Source of the DNA: Trichopria drosophilae
Lineage: Eukaryota; Arthropoda; Insecta; Hymenoptera; Diapriidae
NCBI GenBank assembly: GCA_030407085.1
Contig: CM059582.1
Span: 89,858,501 to 89,922,500 of the forward strand
Direction: 5' to 3'
Length of the DNA stretch: 64,000 nt
Shown: in pieces, positions 1 to 8,971 of the stretch
Layout: each line of letters begins with the position of its first letter
How positions within the stretch are numbered: position 1 is the stretch's first letter
Translations under genes and position numbers: made by a program
Notes under the pieces: model-generated
Told to the model about the DNA's origin: nothing
The model's database searches: none
Seen by the model: the letters and a program-made list of their open reading frames with translations, nothing else

Positions 1-260
1 GCAGGCGCGAAACCCGAAACTATCCGAATCCACACGATCATTGCCGAATCGCAAATCGTATGTATGTACATATGTGTACACTCATTGACACTCTGGGATA
101 CGAGGATTTTTCGCGCACCGATGTGCGCAGGTTGGGCGCGATTGGCGGCTGGAGGCACAGTCGAGCGACATCGGGAAATCTATAGTCCTTGCGTGTTCAT
201 GCTTCGAATAAATGACTGCGGCTAGCAGTTTATCAGCTGCTTCGCGGCTCATATCGTAAA
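1..260. other. Unassigned non-coding sequence
   Basis: Mixed-composition sequence with no convincing open frame. I see short palindromes such as the alternating gtatgtacatatgtgtac stretch near 60-80 and GC-rich patches near 110-180, but nothing I can name. It ends where the tRNA-like head at 261 begins. Confidence 0.4.
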
Positions 261-334
261 GGGTGTAGTAGCCGAGTGGTTAAAGCGCTCGACTGATTGA
301 CATAATTTTTGTAGTTCGCGTACTCGCAGATGCA
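261..334 (+). repeat. tRNA-like (SINE-type) head
   Basis: The stretch starts with GTAGCCGAGTGGTTAAAGC, a near-perfect internal Pol III A box of the tRNA-Ser/Leu type. A degraded B box (agttcgcgtac) lies about 40 bases downstream. A T-run follows immediately, and then the AT-rich repeat begins. A full cloverleaf does not form, so this is not a working tRNA. A related head sits at 1746-1819 in front of the same kind of AT-rich body. I therefore read it as the Pol III-derived 5' part of a SINE-like repeat; a decayed tRNA pseudogene is the alternative. Confidence 0.45.
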
Positions 335-2160
335 TTTTTTTTTTATTTTTATAATTATGTAATATAATTTTTTTTATTTTTATATTTATTTTTATAATTT
401 ATTGCAATTTATTAAATGCTATTTAAATTATTTATTGTATATTTTTGAAAGGAATTTTTAATTTTTTAAATATACTTTTTAACCTAACTTAAGTTATTTT
501 CTGTAACTTATTTTGACGAATATGGCGTTAAATAAAACTGAAACATGTTTTCTCTACTTTTATTTATGTAGCTGTATATTACAGTTGTATTAAATAAATA
601 AATTTCTTCAGTTAGGAAGATATTGCCAAAATGTTTTTAATTCTTCTTTATCCGCCAAAAATGAAATTAATATGTCACAATACTTTTTACGTATATAAAA
701 TAGTAGCTTATATTATACAAAAGAATTGTGAATAATACCATACCCATCTATTTTCCAATACTTGGAATGTTATTTTTACTTACTCCAATTTTATGAAGCT
801 TTAAATAATGCTTAAATATTTAAATACATAATTTTCCAAGGTTATAAAAATATTGCCACAGTTTTTTACTTCTTATTTATCCGCCAAAAATGAAATTGAT
901 GTGTAATAATATTTTTATCCGATTCAAAATAGTAACTAATATTATGCAAAATGATCTGTAACTATAATGAAACTTTACCTATTCAATGTCCATTATTTGG
1001 AATATTGTTGTTACTAAGTCTTTTTTATTTAGCTTTAAAAAAATGCTTAAAAATAATAAAAGTTAAAAAAACATTTGGTAAAAATAATATTATAATTTAT
1101 TAAATGCTATTTAAATTACTTATTATATAGTTTTTAAAATATTGTAACTGTTTAAAGGAATTGAAAGTCTTTAAATATATTTTTTCTCGTAATTATGATA
1201 TATTTTTTGTAACTTATTTCGGTGATATTTCTATTTCTGAGAATCATCATTATCAGTGACAGGCATTATTATATAATACATTTTCAAAATTAGTAGTAAT
1301 AACCAAATAATTTTCCACAGTTAGGACAATATCGCCAAAATGTTTCTATTTCTTCCTTATCCGCAAAAAATCAAATTAATATGTAATAATTTTTTGTACG
1401 TATATAAAATAGTGGTTTATGTTATCCAAAATTATGTGTAAGTAATGCAATTATACCTATTCAATGTCCATTAGTTGGAACTTTGTTTTTACAAATCTTT
1501 TTTATGAAGCTTTAAAAATATTCTGAAAAATAATAAAAATTAAAAAAAAAACGATTTTGTAAAAATAATAATGAAAAGATAATACATTGTTTAAACTACC
1601 AGTAATAAACAAAAACATTTCTAAAGTTAGAAAAATATTGCGACAAGGTTTTTACTTCTTATTTATCCGCCACAATCAAATTAATTAATATATAATACGA
1701 ATGCAGCAGTAATTCATCAACGGCTTTGCGACAAGTTTAAAAAGTTCGTTTGGTCGACTGGTTAGAGTGCTTGCCTCGTATGTATGACGTTGGAAGATCG
1801 CGTACTGGCGAGTGCACGTTTTTTTTTTGTTATTAATTTTATTATTATGTTAATATTATAATTTATTAAATGCTATTTAAATTATTTATTATATACTTTT
1901 TAAAATATTGTAGGTGTTTAAAGAAATTGTAATTCTTGAAATATATTTTTTCACGTAATTGTGGTATATTTTTTGTAACTCATTTCGGTTATATTTCTAT
2001 TTGTGAGGATCATTATCTGTGACCGGCAATATTATATAATACATTTTCCAAATTAGTAGTAATAAATAAATAATTTTCTACAGTTAGGACAATATCGCCA
2101 AAATGTTTCTATTTCTTCTTTATCAGCCAAAAATTTAATATGTAATAATATTTTATGTTT
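335..2160. repeat. AT-rich higher-order repeat
   Basis: This block is built from diverged copies of the same phrases. A 'ttattaaatgctatttaaatta' type phrase recurs near 395, 1090 and 1857. A 'cagttaggacaatatcgcc' type phrase recurs near 610, 1318 and 2082. These spacings imply a unit of roughly 700-770 bp. Inside it is a second, related half-unit with 'tatccgccaaaaatgaaatt' near 650, 878, 1358, 1664 and 2122. No coding sequence is present. It is either a tandemly amplified SINE/MITE-like element or a satellite. Confidence 0.6.
1746..1819 (+). repeat. Second tRNA-like head
   Basis: TTGGTCGACTGGTTAGAGTGC matches the Pol III A box of many tRNAs. A weak B-box-like segment (gaagatcgcgtac) follows, then a T10 run. 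Its downstream sequence resumes the AT-rich repeat, as after the head at 261. The two heads are about 1,485 bp apart, close to two repeat units. Confidence 0.4.
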
Positions 2161-2180
2161 AGTATCATAAAACATACATA

Positions 2181-2435
2181 CAGGGTCATCGAAAAGTATC
2201 GGACCTCCCTAATATCTTCAGTTAGAATGCACTTAGGAGAAAATGTCCAATAGCAAAGTTGTATGGTTTCAAGTGGGGAGTAAGATGATGACCTTGACTT
2301 TGACCTTGACCATGTCCTTCAAGGTCATTTCAAGGCCAATCTTATTTTTTTAAATAGAACCCCCAACATTTTATTGCATATTCTTATAGCTTATCTCGAG
2401 AGCTTTCCAAAACACTATAATAAAATATTTTTTTA
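2181..2435. repeat. Fragment of a dispersed element with GACCTTGAC repeats
   Basis: It begins acagggtcatcgaaaagtat, the kind of terminus seen on many insect DNA-transposon ends. It then runs into a short (gaccttgac)n stretch and its inverse, aaggtcatttcaagg, near 2290-2340. There is no coding content. It abuts the truncated end of the minus-strand LINE at about 2436, so it may be the insertion that cut that LINE. The family is not identified. Confidence 0.35.
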
Positions 2436-3199
2436 TTAAGTACTTTTTGAGTCGAACAGCACCAGGATGGTAACGTAGCCTCTGTCGATTGCCAAACGGA
2501 TGTCATCGAGAAGGTGAAGTAGTGCAGTTTGCGTACTGTGGTATTTCCGGAACCCACATTGTTTTGGATGTAGCAGTCTATTATCCTCCAGAAAGCTAAC
2601 AATTTGCTGTGTGGCGACGGAATCAATGATTTTAGATAGATGTGATGGATTTGCTATTGGACGGGTATCTGATGGGTTAGATGGGTTCTGAACTTTCTTT
2701 AATGGAATGATATATACTGATTTCCAGATGGATGGAAAAATACCAGTAGAGAGAGAGAGATTATAAAATGATGTCAAATACGGTGCAATGATAGTGAACT
2801 GTTGCTTTAGATGAGCGAGAGGAAGATGATCTGGACTTAGCCCACGGGATTTAGTTAAAATTGAATTTAGGCTACTGAGTACTTCTGCTTGGCTGATGGC
2901 TGAAAATGAGAATGAGGGATGAGTGGTGGGTAGGAACATTGATACAATAGAGTCAAGTGCTACTAGGTCACATGGTGGATGAGCCGAAGCTATGTAGGAC
3001 CAAAGGGTACAGAGTGAAATGCATAATCGCTTATGATATTTCGTAAGTAGTTAGATTCAAAATTATTTACTAAGAGATTACAATTTAGATCGTCCGCAAT
3101 AATTATATTTTTAAATGTTGACATATACAAATTAAGTTTAAGGAGAAATTCGGAGAACATTTTGTCCGCAGATTTTTTCACAGCTTTATGCCTCGGCAT
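2436..3199 (-). pseudogene. Truncated LINE (CR1/Jockey-like) EN-RT fragment
   Basis: Read on the minus strand, 3199-2990 carries the tail of an AP-type endonuclease (an ADDLNCNLL motif in the place of the usual GDFN, then VPFGPT). A +1 frameshift near 2995 leads into the N-terminal half of a reverse transcriptase. The RT segment has the SRGLSPDHLP block, the PLKKVQNPSNPSDTRPI block, then QCGFRKYHSTQTALL. It stops at the first catalytic motif, reading LVLFDSK where LLDFSKAFD is expected. The palm and 3' end are missing. It is dead: one frameshift plus truncation at both ends. The clade call is by resemblance only. Confidence 0.75.
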
Positions 3200-3357
3200 T
3201 AGTGGCGCATACCTGTAGAATATTCAGTGTAATAGCAGTAGATGACAGAAGACAAATACTTGGTTACTGCAAACTGTTGATAAGGTGGCACCACTATGTA
3301 AGGGCCTGCGCAGTAGCTGATATAATCACCGTTGACACGTGCGCGATGAAAAGCACG
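3200..3357. other. Short unassigned spacer
   Basis: Between the LINE fragment and the inverted-repeat element I see no motif or conserved frame. The open frames here overlap on both strands and look like chance. Confidence 0.3.
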
Positions 3358-3567
3358 ATGCGACGCGACAGCATTACAACTTTCAATTGTTATTGATATT
3401 GAAAGCTTCAAACACTTCGGGAGTCGAGGGAATTTCAATAAATCGAAATTTCCTTCTCACCGAAAATTCGAGGAAGGTTCAAAGAAGTTTTTTGTAAAGT
3501 TATAGACTAATCTGACTTGTAGTTTTCAAGTAACAATTAAAAGTTGTAATGCTGTCGCGTCGTCTCG
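3358..3567. repeat. Small inverted-repeat element (MITE-like), second copy at 55437
   Basis: The ends are inverted copies of each other. A 5' arm at about 3358-3395 (gcgacgcgacagcattacaa) pairs with a 3' arm at about 3526-3567 (ttgtaatgctgtcgcgtcg). The body from 3398 on (ttgatattgaaagcttcaaa) recurs almost unchanged at 55437-55610, also just before a retroelement remnant. No coding potential. It is either a MITE or the terminal part of a larger element. Confidence 0.6.
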
Positions 3568-3576
3568 AAAATAGAA

Positions 3577-3906
3577 ATGAAGAGACGACGCGACCATCAT
3601 AATTCATTTACTATGTCTCTAATGTGTTTGGTAGTAGATGAAATAACTGAATCGCCTCCACAATCTCAAATTAATTTAGATGATTCACATATCCCAACTA
3701 ATTTAAAGCTTGCCGATCCGTCATTTCATCTGCCTGGAAAGGTAGATATTTTATTAGGTCTCGAGTGGATTTGGAGGTTGTTATGTGTAGGTCAAGTTCC
3801 ATTAAACGACTCGGGATTATTAATGCAAAAAACTAAACTTGGTTGGGTTGTAGGAGGTTGTATGTCTCTCGCACCAGTGAAAAACATAAAATGTAATTCT
3901 ACATAA
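3577..3906 (+). pseudogene. BEL/Pao protease C-terminal remnant
   Basis: A 109-codon frame. The diagnostic stretch is LADPSFHLPGKVDILLGLEWIW followed about 20 residues later by a TKLGWVVGG block. This is the flap-to-C-terminus part of Pao-type aspartic proteases just ahead of RT. The catalytic DTG lies upstream and is not present. The ATG at 3577 falls in the flanking repeat, so it is not the natural start. Confidence 0.65.
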
Positions 3907-4262
3907 AAAAATGATTTATCGAATGGTATTCAACAATTTTGGGAACTTGAAGAATTTTTTAATACAAAATATCTTTCTGAAGAAGGGAAAAAATGTGAAT
4001 CAATATTTTTCAAAACTTTTAGGAGAAATTTGGACGGTAGGTTTATAGTGACAATCCCGATTAAAGGAACTTAGAACAGTTAGGAGAATAGAGATACGCG
4101 GCGAAAAAGCGGCTCATTTCTTTAGAAAGACGTTTCAAGCGTTTCCCAAAATTAAAAATTTTATATACTGATTTTTTGAATGAATATAAAAATCTTGGCC
4201 ACATGACGAAGGCTCCTAGTGAAGAATCTTAGTTTGTACATTACCTTCCCAACCACTGTGTA

Positions 4263-4904
4263 ATGAAGGAAAACAATAGGACAACAAAAATTCGTGTAGT
4301 GTTTGACGGCTCTATGGCAACATCAAGTGGTCTTAGTATAAACAACATTCACCTAGTCGGTCCTGTAATTCAGCATAGGTTATTTAATATTTTAGACTGT
4401 TTCCGTAAACAGGCTTATATAATTTCTGCTGACATAGAAAAAATGTACAGGCAGGTATTAATTGCCCCAGAGCAGCGAGCACTACATCGAATTTTATCCG
4501 GTGCGCATCCAAAGGAGCCTATACAGTGCAATAATTTATATACAGTAACTTATGGGACGGCTGCAGTCTCATTTTTAGCTGTACGTTCGTTATTCAAGTT
4601 AGGATTTGAATGCCAGTCCGAAATGCCTGCCATAGCCAAAGTAATTTTTAAGGATTTTTATGTAGATAACTTCCTGACTGAAACAAATTCCATCGATGAA
4701 GCCCAGTCGATAGCGAAATCTATTTCAGAAATTTTAGTTTGTGGGTGCTTTTATTTACGTAAATGGTCATCAAACGAACCGTCAATTATTTCGGACGTTA
4801 TTAGTTCAGAAACCCATGGGTCCTGTAAATCATGGATGAATAATGATAAATCTGTAAAGACGTTGAGTCTCAAATGGAATATCCCCACAGATATTTTATG
4901 TTAA
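4263..4904 (+). pseudogene. BEL/Pao reverse transcriptase fragment
   Basis: A 213-codon frame with most of a Pao-type RT. The blocks are IRVVFDGS, the catalytic ADIEKMYRQV, the TVTYGTAAVSFLA block and the palm motif DFYVDN. The usual palm signature is YVDD. Here the second aspartate, which binds metal, is asparagine, so the enzyme would be inactive even if expressed. The C-terminal LRKWSSN block is also typical. It ends at a stop at 4902, before the connection domain. Confidence 0.8.
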
Positions 4905-5129
4905 GATGTAAAAAATGATTCAACACCTAGTCGCATAACTAAAAGATTAATTCTCTCGGAATTTTCCCAGATATTTGACCCGCTTGGAAATATCCTATTG
5001 CAGAAATTGTGGCAGGAAAAATGATCATGGGACGAATCCCTTCCGTTAGATTTGTATTCTCAATGAATAAATTTTCGAGATGAATTAAATTATCTTGATA
5101 ATCTACAAATTCCACGATATGCCTTCCAT

Positions 5130-5315
5130 TTGAGATCTATAGACGTTCAATTGTGTGGGTTCGCAGATGCTTCAAAGGAAGCTTATGGAGCATGCATTTA
5201 TGTAAGAACAGTGGATGCATCAGGCGGCATAAGTGTTAATCTGCTCTGTTCCAAAACTAGAGTAGCTTCTTTAAAACTGCAAACAATATCTCGATTAGAG
5301 CTTTGTGCTGCATGA
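5130..5315 (+). pseudogene. BEL/Pao RNase H fragment
   Basis: The 61-codon frame reads LCGFADASKEAYGACIYVR, then a SKTRVASLK block and ISRLELCAA. This is the N-terminal part of the BEL/Pao RNase H domain, with its first catalytic aspartate (FADAS) and the glutamate of RLEL. It terminates at a TGA at 5313. Out-of-frame remnants of the rest follow to about 5640. Confidence 0.75.
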
Positions 5316-5861
5316 TTATTAGCAGAGTTAATGGCGGTCATCTATAATGAATAAACACGAAAATAGACGATATTACATGTTGATCTGATTCTTCAATTGT
5401 CCTATCTTGGCTCAGATTACAACCTAGCACCTTGCCAGTTTTTATCGCTAATAGAATTTCACGCATTCAGGAAACAGTTACAATAAAGATATGGCGTTAC
5501 GTACTCGCGAAACTAAATCCTGCCGATGTTTTATCCAGAGGTACTTATCCAAGCAAACTTTTGAATGATGCAATGTGCTAGAAGGGACCCAATTTTTTAC
5601 TTGACGATGGCTGCAACTAGCCTAAAAATTTAGTAAGTCCTACTACCAAAGAAGAGCTTAAAATACGGTGCTTGAACTTAGTTTCATAAATGCGGACATA
5701 TTATGTTGTAATTATTTATTAGATCATTTTTCGAATGTGACCAAGATGTGTCGAGTTCTGTCACATATCTTTCGTTTTACAAACAAACTTCAAGGTAAAA
5801 AGGTCTGCGAAGAATTTGTTAAAGGGACGGAAATAAACAATGGATAGAAAAATTTGGTAAA

Positions 5862-6258
5862 ATGGGCTCAAAATGTATGCGTTCCTTTATTGACGATGAA
5901 AAATTAATAAGCGTGGGTGGTAGATTGGCAAACTCGTCTTATAATATCGATAACAAATTTCCTATAGTTTTGGATTCACGTCATAAGTTGACAAGGTTGA
6001 TTATGGAATCGGACCATTTAGATGTCATGCATGCTGGACCTGAGCATCTGTTAGCATCAGTGCGTGATCATTTCTGGCGTCTTCGTGGTAGAAATTTAGC
6101 GCGAAGTATTATAAAAGGGTGCGTAACGTATTTTCGGGTAGCTCCTGAGTCTGCAAAATTTAAGATGGGTAATTTACCAAATACTCGAGTTTCTCCTGCT
6201 CCGCCTTTCTTTGCAACTGGCGTTGATTATGCTAGCCCGTTTTTTTATAAAACAAAGT
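5862..6258 (+). pseudogene. BEL/Pao integrase N-terminal zinc-binding remnant
   Basis: It carries a GGRLANSSYN motif, a histidine pair (DHLDVMHAGPEH) and FWRLRGRNLARSIIKGC. These form the HHCC zinc-binding region of BEL/Pao integrases. The fourth ligand is lost: GCVTYFRV has a tyrosine where the second cysteine is expected. The frame then reaches the start of the core (TGVDYASPFF) and stops. A shifted frame from 6270 carries on as LVTDLTKEAFIAALRRFF to about 6375. Confidence 0.75.
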
Positions 6259-6380
6259 AAAGGTAGAGGAAGCCGACTAACTAAATGTTATATTTCTCTT
6301 CTCCGTACACCTCGAAATTGTTACCGATTTGACAAAGGAAGCATTTATCGCAGCCTTGCGAAGATTTTTTGTTAGTACTC

Positions 6381-7300
6381 TTTCCCCTTTGCCCTCCTCC
6401 TCAGCATCGACTAGTTTGGTGCCACATTTTGGATTTTTCACTACTCTTGCAGTTTCACCCGCAAGTCTCCCTACCTCATCAACTTCCCCTCCCGATTCAG
6501 CGGCTACGGTCCTTAGTTTCGTATCGCCCACCTTGTCTGTTGTCTATTCTTCATTATCAATACGATGGTCCCTAGTACATTATACAATGAACAACATAAA
6601 CACGGCGTATATGCTTTCGGAGCTCTCTTCGGTCCCTTTGCCTGACTCTTGGCAATCACTGACTTTAGAAGAACGAATGTCAGTTTTTATGCAACAGTCT
6701 CTCAGGAGTGACACGAACTTAACACGCTTGACAGATCATGTTGGTGCGATTGCAACTGAGATGCGCTCTGAAATAAATGACCTTAAAAAAGTATGGGCAT
6801 ATGCGCCAACAAGTGCAGAACTTATCATCACTGGTATCCCCTCTTCTTGCAATTTACCTCTACTTGAAATTGTAAATCAATCTCTCGCGAAAGTAAATGC
6901 AAATCATTTGGAAAAATTCATTGTCGGCACCAGGAAACTAAATAAACCCACGGAAATTACGGAAACCGCTTCGGATACGTCAATGAGTACATTTGCGATT
7001 ATTGTGCAGTGTGTTTCGTCGGAAATTCGTAACCACATTATTGATGCCAAGCGTAAATTTGGGAAGGTTACTCAAGCTGACATTTTACCAGAACTCTATC
7101 CTGGAAGTACTGCTGTTGTGTGTATGAACGAATTTTTGACAAGGCAGATGTATTTACTATTAGGGAAGACAAAATTAGCGGCTAAATCTGTACCATGATC
7201 TCGTGTTTGGGCTCGCAATGGTCGTATTTTCTTTCGCCGTAATATTAGTTCTCCAGAAATACCCATAGTTACCGAGCGTGATGTAGCCAATATCAAGTGA
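6381..7300 (+). pseudogene. LINE ORF1 with FP/L1-ORF1-like domain, fused to BEL integrase stub
   Basis: The open frame 6329-7198 begins with about 17 residues of BEL/Pao integrase and then changes character. The body has a helical segment (about residues 100-150), an IITGIPSSCNLPLLEIV block, a TFAIIVQCVSSEIRNHI block and AKRKFGKVTQADILPE. After one in-frame TGA (7196-7198) it continues as VWARNGRIFFRR. This is the baculovirus-FP-like domain found in ORF1 of CR1/Jockey-type LINEs. No matching ORF2 follows, because a Loa element starts near 7484. The in-frame fusion is probably accidental. Confidence 0.6.
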
Positions 7301-7483
7301 CAATCACATAACCGCACACCATTAATTACTACCCAGATAGCAAGGCGTGAGTCTCACGTTGGGCTCATATTTGAGATCTCATTTGTGAGTGCGTATAGAA
7401 GTTCACATGAGACTTCAAGTAAGAGCCGTGTTGACAGAAGCGGATTGCGCACGCGCAAAAATGATCAGTTCCAACGCATAAAT
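7301..7483. other. Spacer before Loa-1
   Basis: Short stretch between the LINE ORF1 remnant and the Loa 5' end. It contains an imperfect inverted repeat of gtgagtctcacgttgggctcat and related 'catatttgagatctcatttg' phrases near 7345-7420. No coding sequence. Confidence 0.3.
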
Positions 7484-7730
7484 GCCCCTCCGTTTGGATC
7501 CCATCACCTTGTCGTGGTGGGGGGATTAACAAACACCATACAGGAGGTCCTGAGTCGATAGCAGCGTGAGTGGTGAGAGAATGCGGATCCCTATAAACCG
7601 GGCTCTCCGATGAATGGCTCGGGGCTCTATAAACGGGCTTCTCCGATGACTGTGGGTATGAGTGAGGCTAGAAACTCAAGCCCCACCTCGACCTTCGGGC
7701 TGGAGTGGGGCAAAGGACCTCTGAGGTGCC

Positions 7731-8969
7731 GTGACCAAGAATGGATCCCCCAATCTACAGGTAGGAGCTATCGTGCCTAGGGATGCACGGTACAGGGGAA
7801 GCTGTACCGCTAACGATGCCCTTGGGATACCGGGCGACCTGCCATTGTACATAGCATTCACCTCGTATCGTGGGGCTCTGCAAGGTGTGACCTTTATTTC
7901 GCTACCCTCTCGTGGGACTCAAATGAATGATACACAGATGCAAACAAACAAAAAACAAGAGCCTCAGGTGCCTTGCACCGAGGAGGTAACGTCGGATGTG
8001 GCTAAGGACACTGTGATGGAGACCTGTACGGCGGAAGACACTCGTCCAAGCCCGATCCGAATGAACGGCGCACAGAGGCGAAAGGCCAAGTGGGTAGCGT
8101 ACGAGGAGGCGAAGAGAAGGGAGGAGGCTGAAGGTCCCCCCCTTCCGGAGCGTCCTCCACCGAGAGTAAACGGTTCAAGGAAGAAGAAGGCGGCATCTTC
8201 CGTGGCTGGGGCTAGAACCCGTCTGGATGAGTATCCTGGATCGACCTCAGCCGCTACAGAGTCCATTGGTCCTCCCTCTGGGGATAAAAGGAAGGCCGAG
8301 AGGAGTATTTCGGATCCCACGGCCAAACCCCGAGGGAAGAAGGCTAAGAGTCAGGGGCAAGCATCCGCAAGAGGGATGTCATACTAGACGGCCGCTGCTG
8401 GACTCCCAAGGGTATTGATTGCCTTTGGCGAGGACGTAGGGGAGCGGGTCGAGATGGGCGTCTTTGACCAACTCAGCGGGGTCATCATTGACCTCGTTGT
8501 GGACATCCCGGAAGGGGGGTTCATACCCAGGTTCGTGGAGTCTCAACTGAGAGGAGGAATTGCCACTTTCGCTTGTGTGGATGACGAGAGTGCCTGTTGG
8601 CTGCGGGAAGCAATTCCGTAGATAACCCTTGATGGGGGCCGAAAGGTGAGGCTTGTAGTCCCTGAGGAACTCGTCAAGAGAGTTAAAATGACGGTACTCG
8701 CGCCACCACCCATGAAGGAGACTAGCACCCTGCTTAAGATCTTGTACAGGCAGAATGCTGGGTTGAGGGTCGGGACGTGGGTTGTCCACCGTAGGGAGGA
8801 GTTGCCGCATGGCACCCTTCTGGTTCTCGGCGTAGACGAAGACTCGGCCAAGCGCCTCTAGTCTCGCGGCTACCGAGCTTATCTGGGGACAGGAGAGGTT
8901 GTGTTCAGGCCAACCTCTAAAACCCCGATAAGTTCGGCGACGGGAGCTTCCAGCGCGAGTTAGCTCTAA
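7731..8969 (+). pseudogene. Loa-1 ORF1 (gag-like, DUF4780 domain)
   Basis: One reading frame runs from 7731 to the TAA at 8967-8969 with no frameshift. It is interrupted by four TAG codons, at 8385, 8619, 8859 and 8961. The N-terminal half is basic and Pro/Lys-rich (QRRKAKWVAYEEAKRREE). The C-terminal half has the arthropod DUF4780 pattern: VDIPEGGFIPRF, RGGIATFACVDDESACWL, RLVVPEELVKRVKMTV, LLKILYRQNAGL and TLLVLGVDEDSAKRL. DUF4780 proteins are known in arthropods, many of them element-encoded, and I take it as the Loa ORF1 nucleic-acid-binding domain. Natural translation probably starts at a downstream methionine, such as the MNDTQM near 7924. Confidence 0.7.
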
Positions 8970-8971
8970 TG
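8967..8971 (+). promoter_or_regulatory. TAATG overlap of ORF1 stop and ORF2 start
   Basis: The ORF1 frame's TAA (8967-8969) overlaps the ORF2 ATG (8969-8971) as TAATG. In the R1-group LINE SART1, a UAAUG junction couples termination of ORF1 with reinitiation at ORF2. The arrangement suggests the same mechanism here. The copy is now dead, since an amber codon lies two codons upstream. Confidence 0.5.

Larger units (their letters stand above)
3577..6380 (+). mobile_element. Decayed BEL/Pao LTR retrotransposon
   Basis: In order on the plus strand come protease end, RT, RNase H and the integrase zinc-binding region, the normal BEL/Pao pol order. They are separated by frameshifts and stops at about 3903, 4904, 5315 and 6258. 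Gag, both LTRs and most of the integrase core are absent. The integrase reading (TKEAFIAALRRFF) ends at about 6370, where a different LINE sequence starts. It is a long-dead copy cut by another insertion or recombination. Confidence 0.8.
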
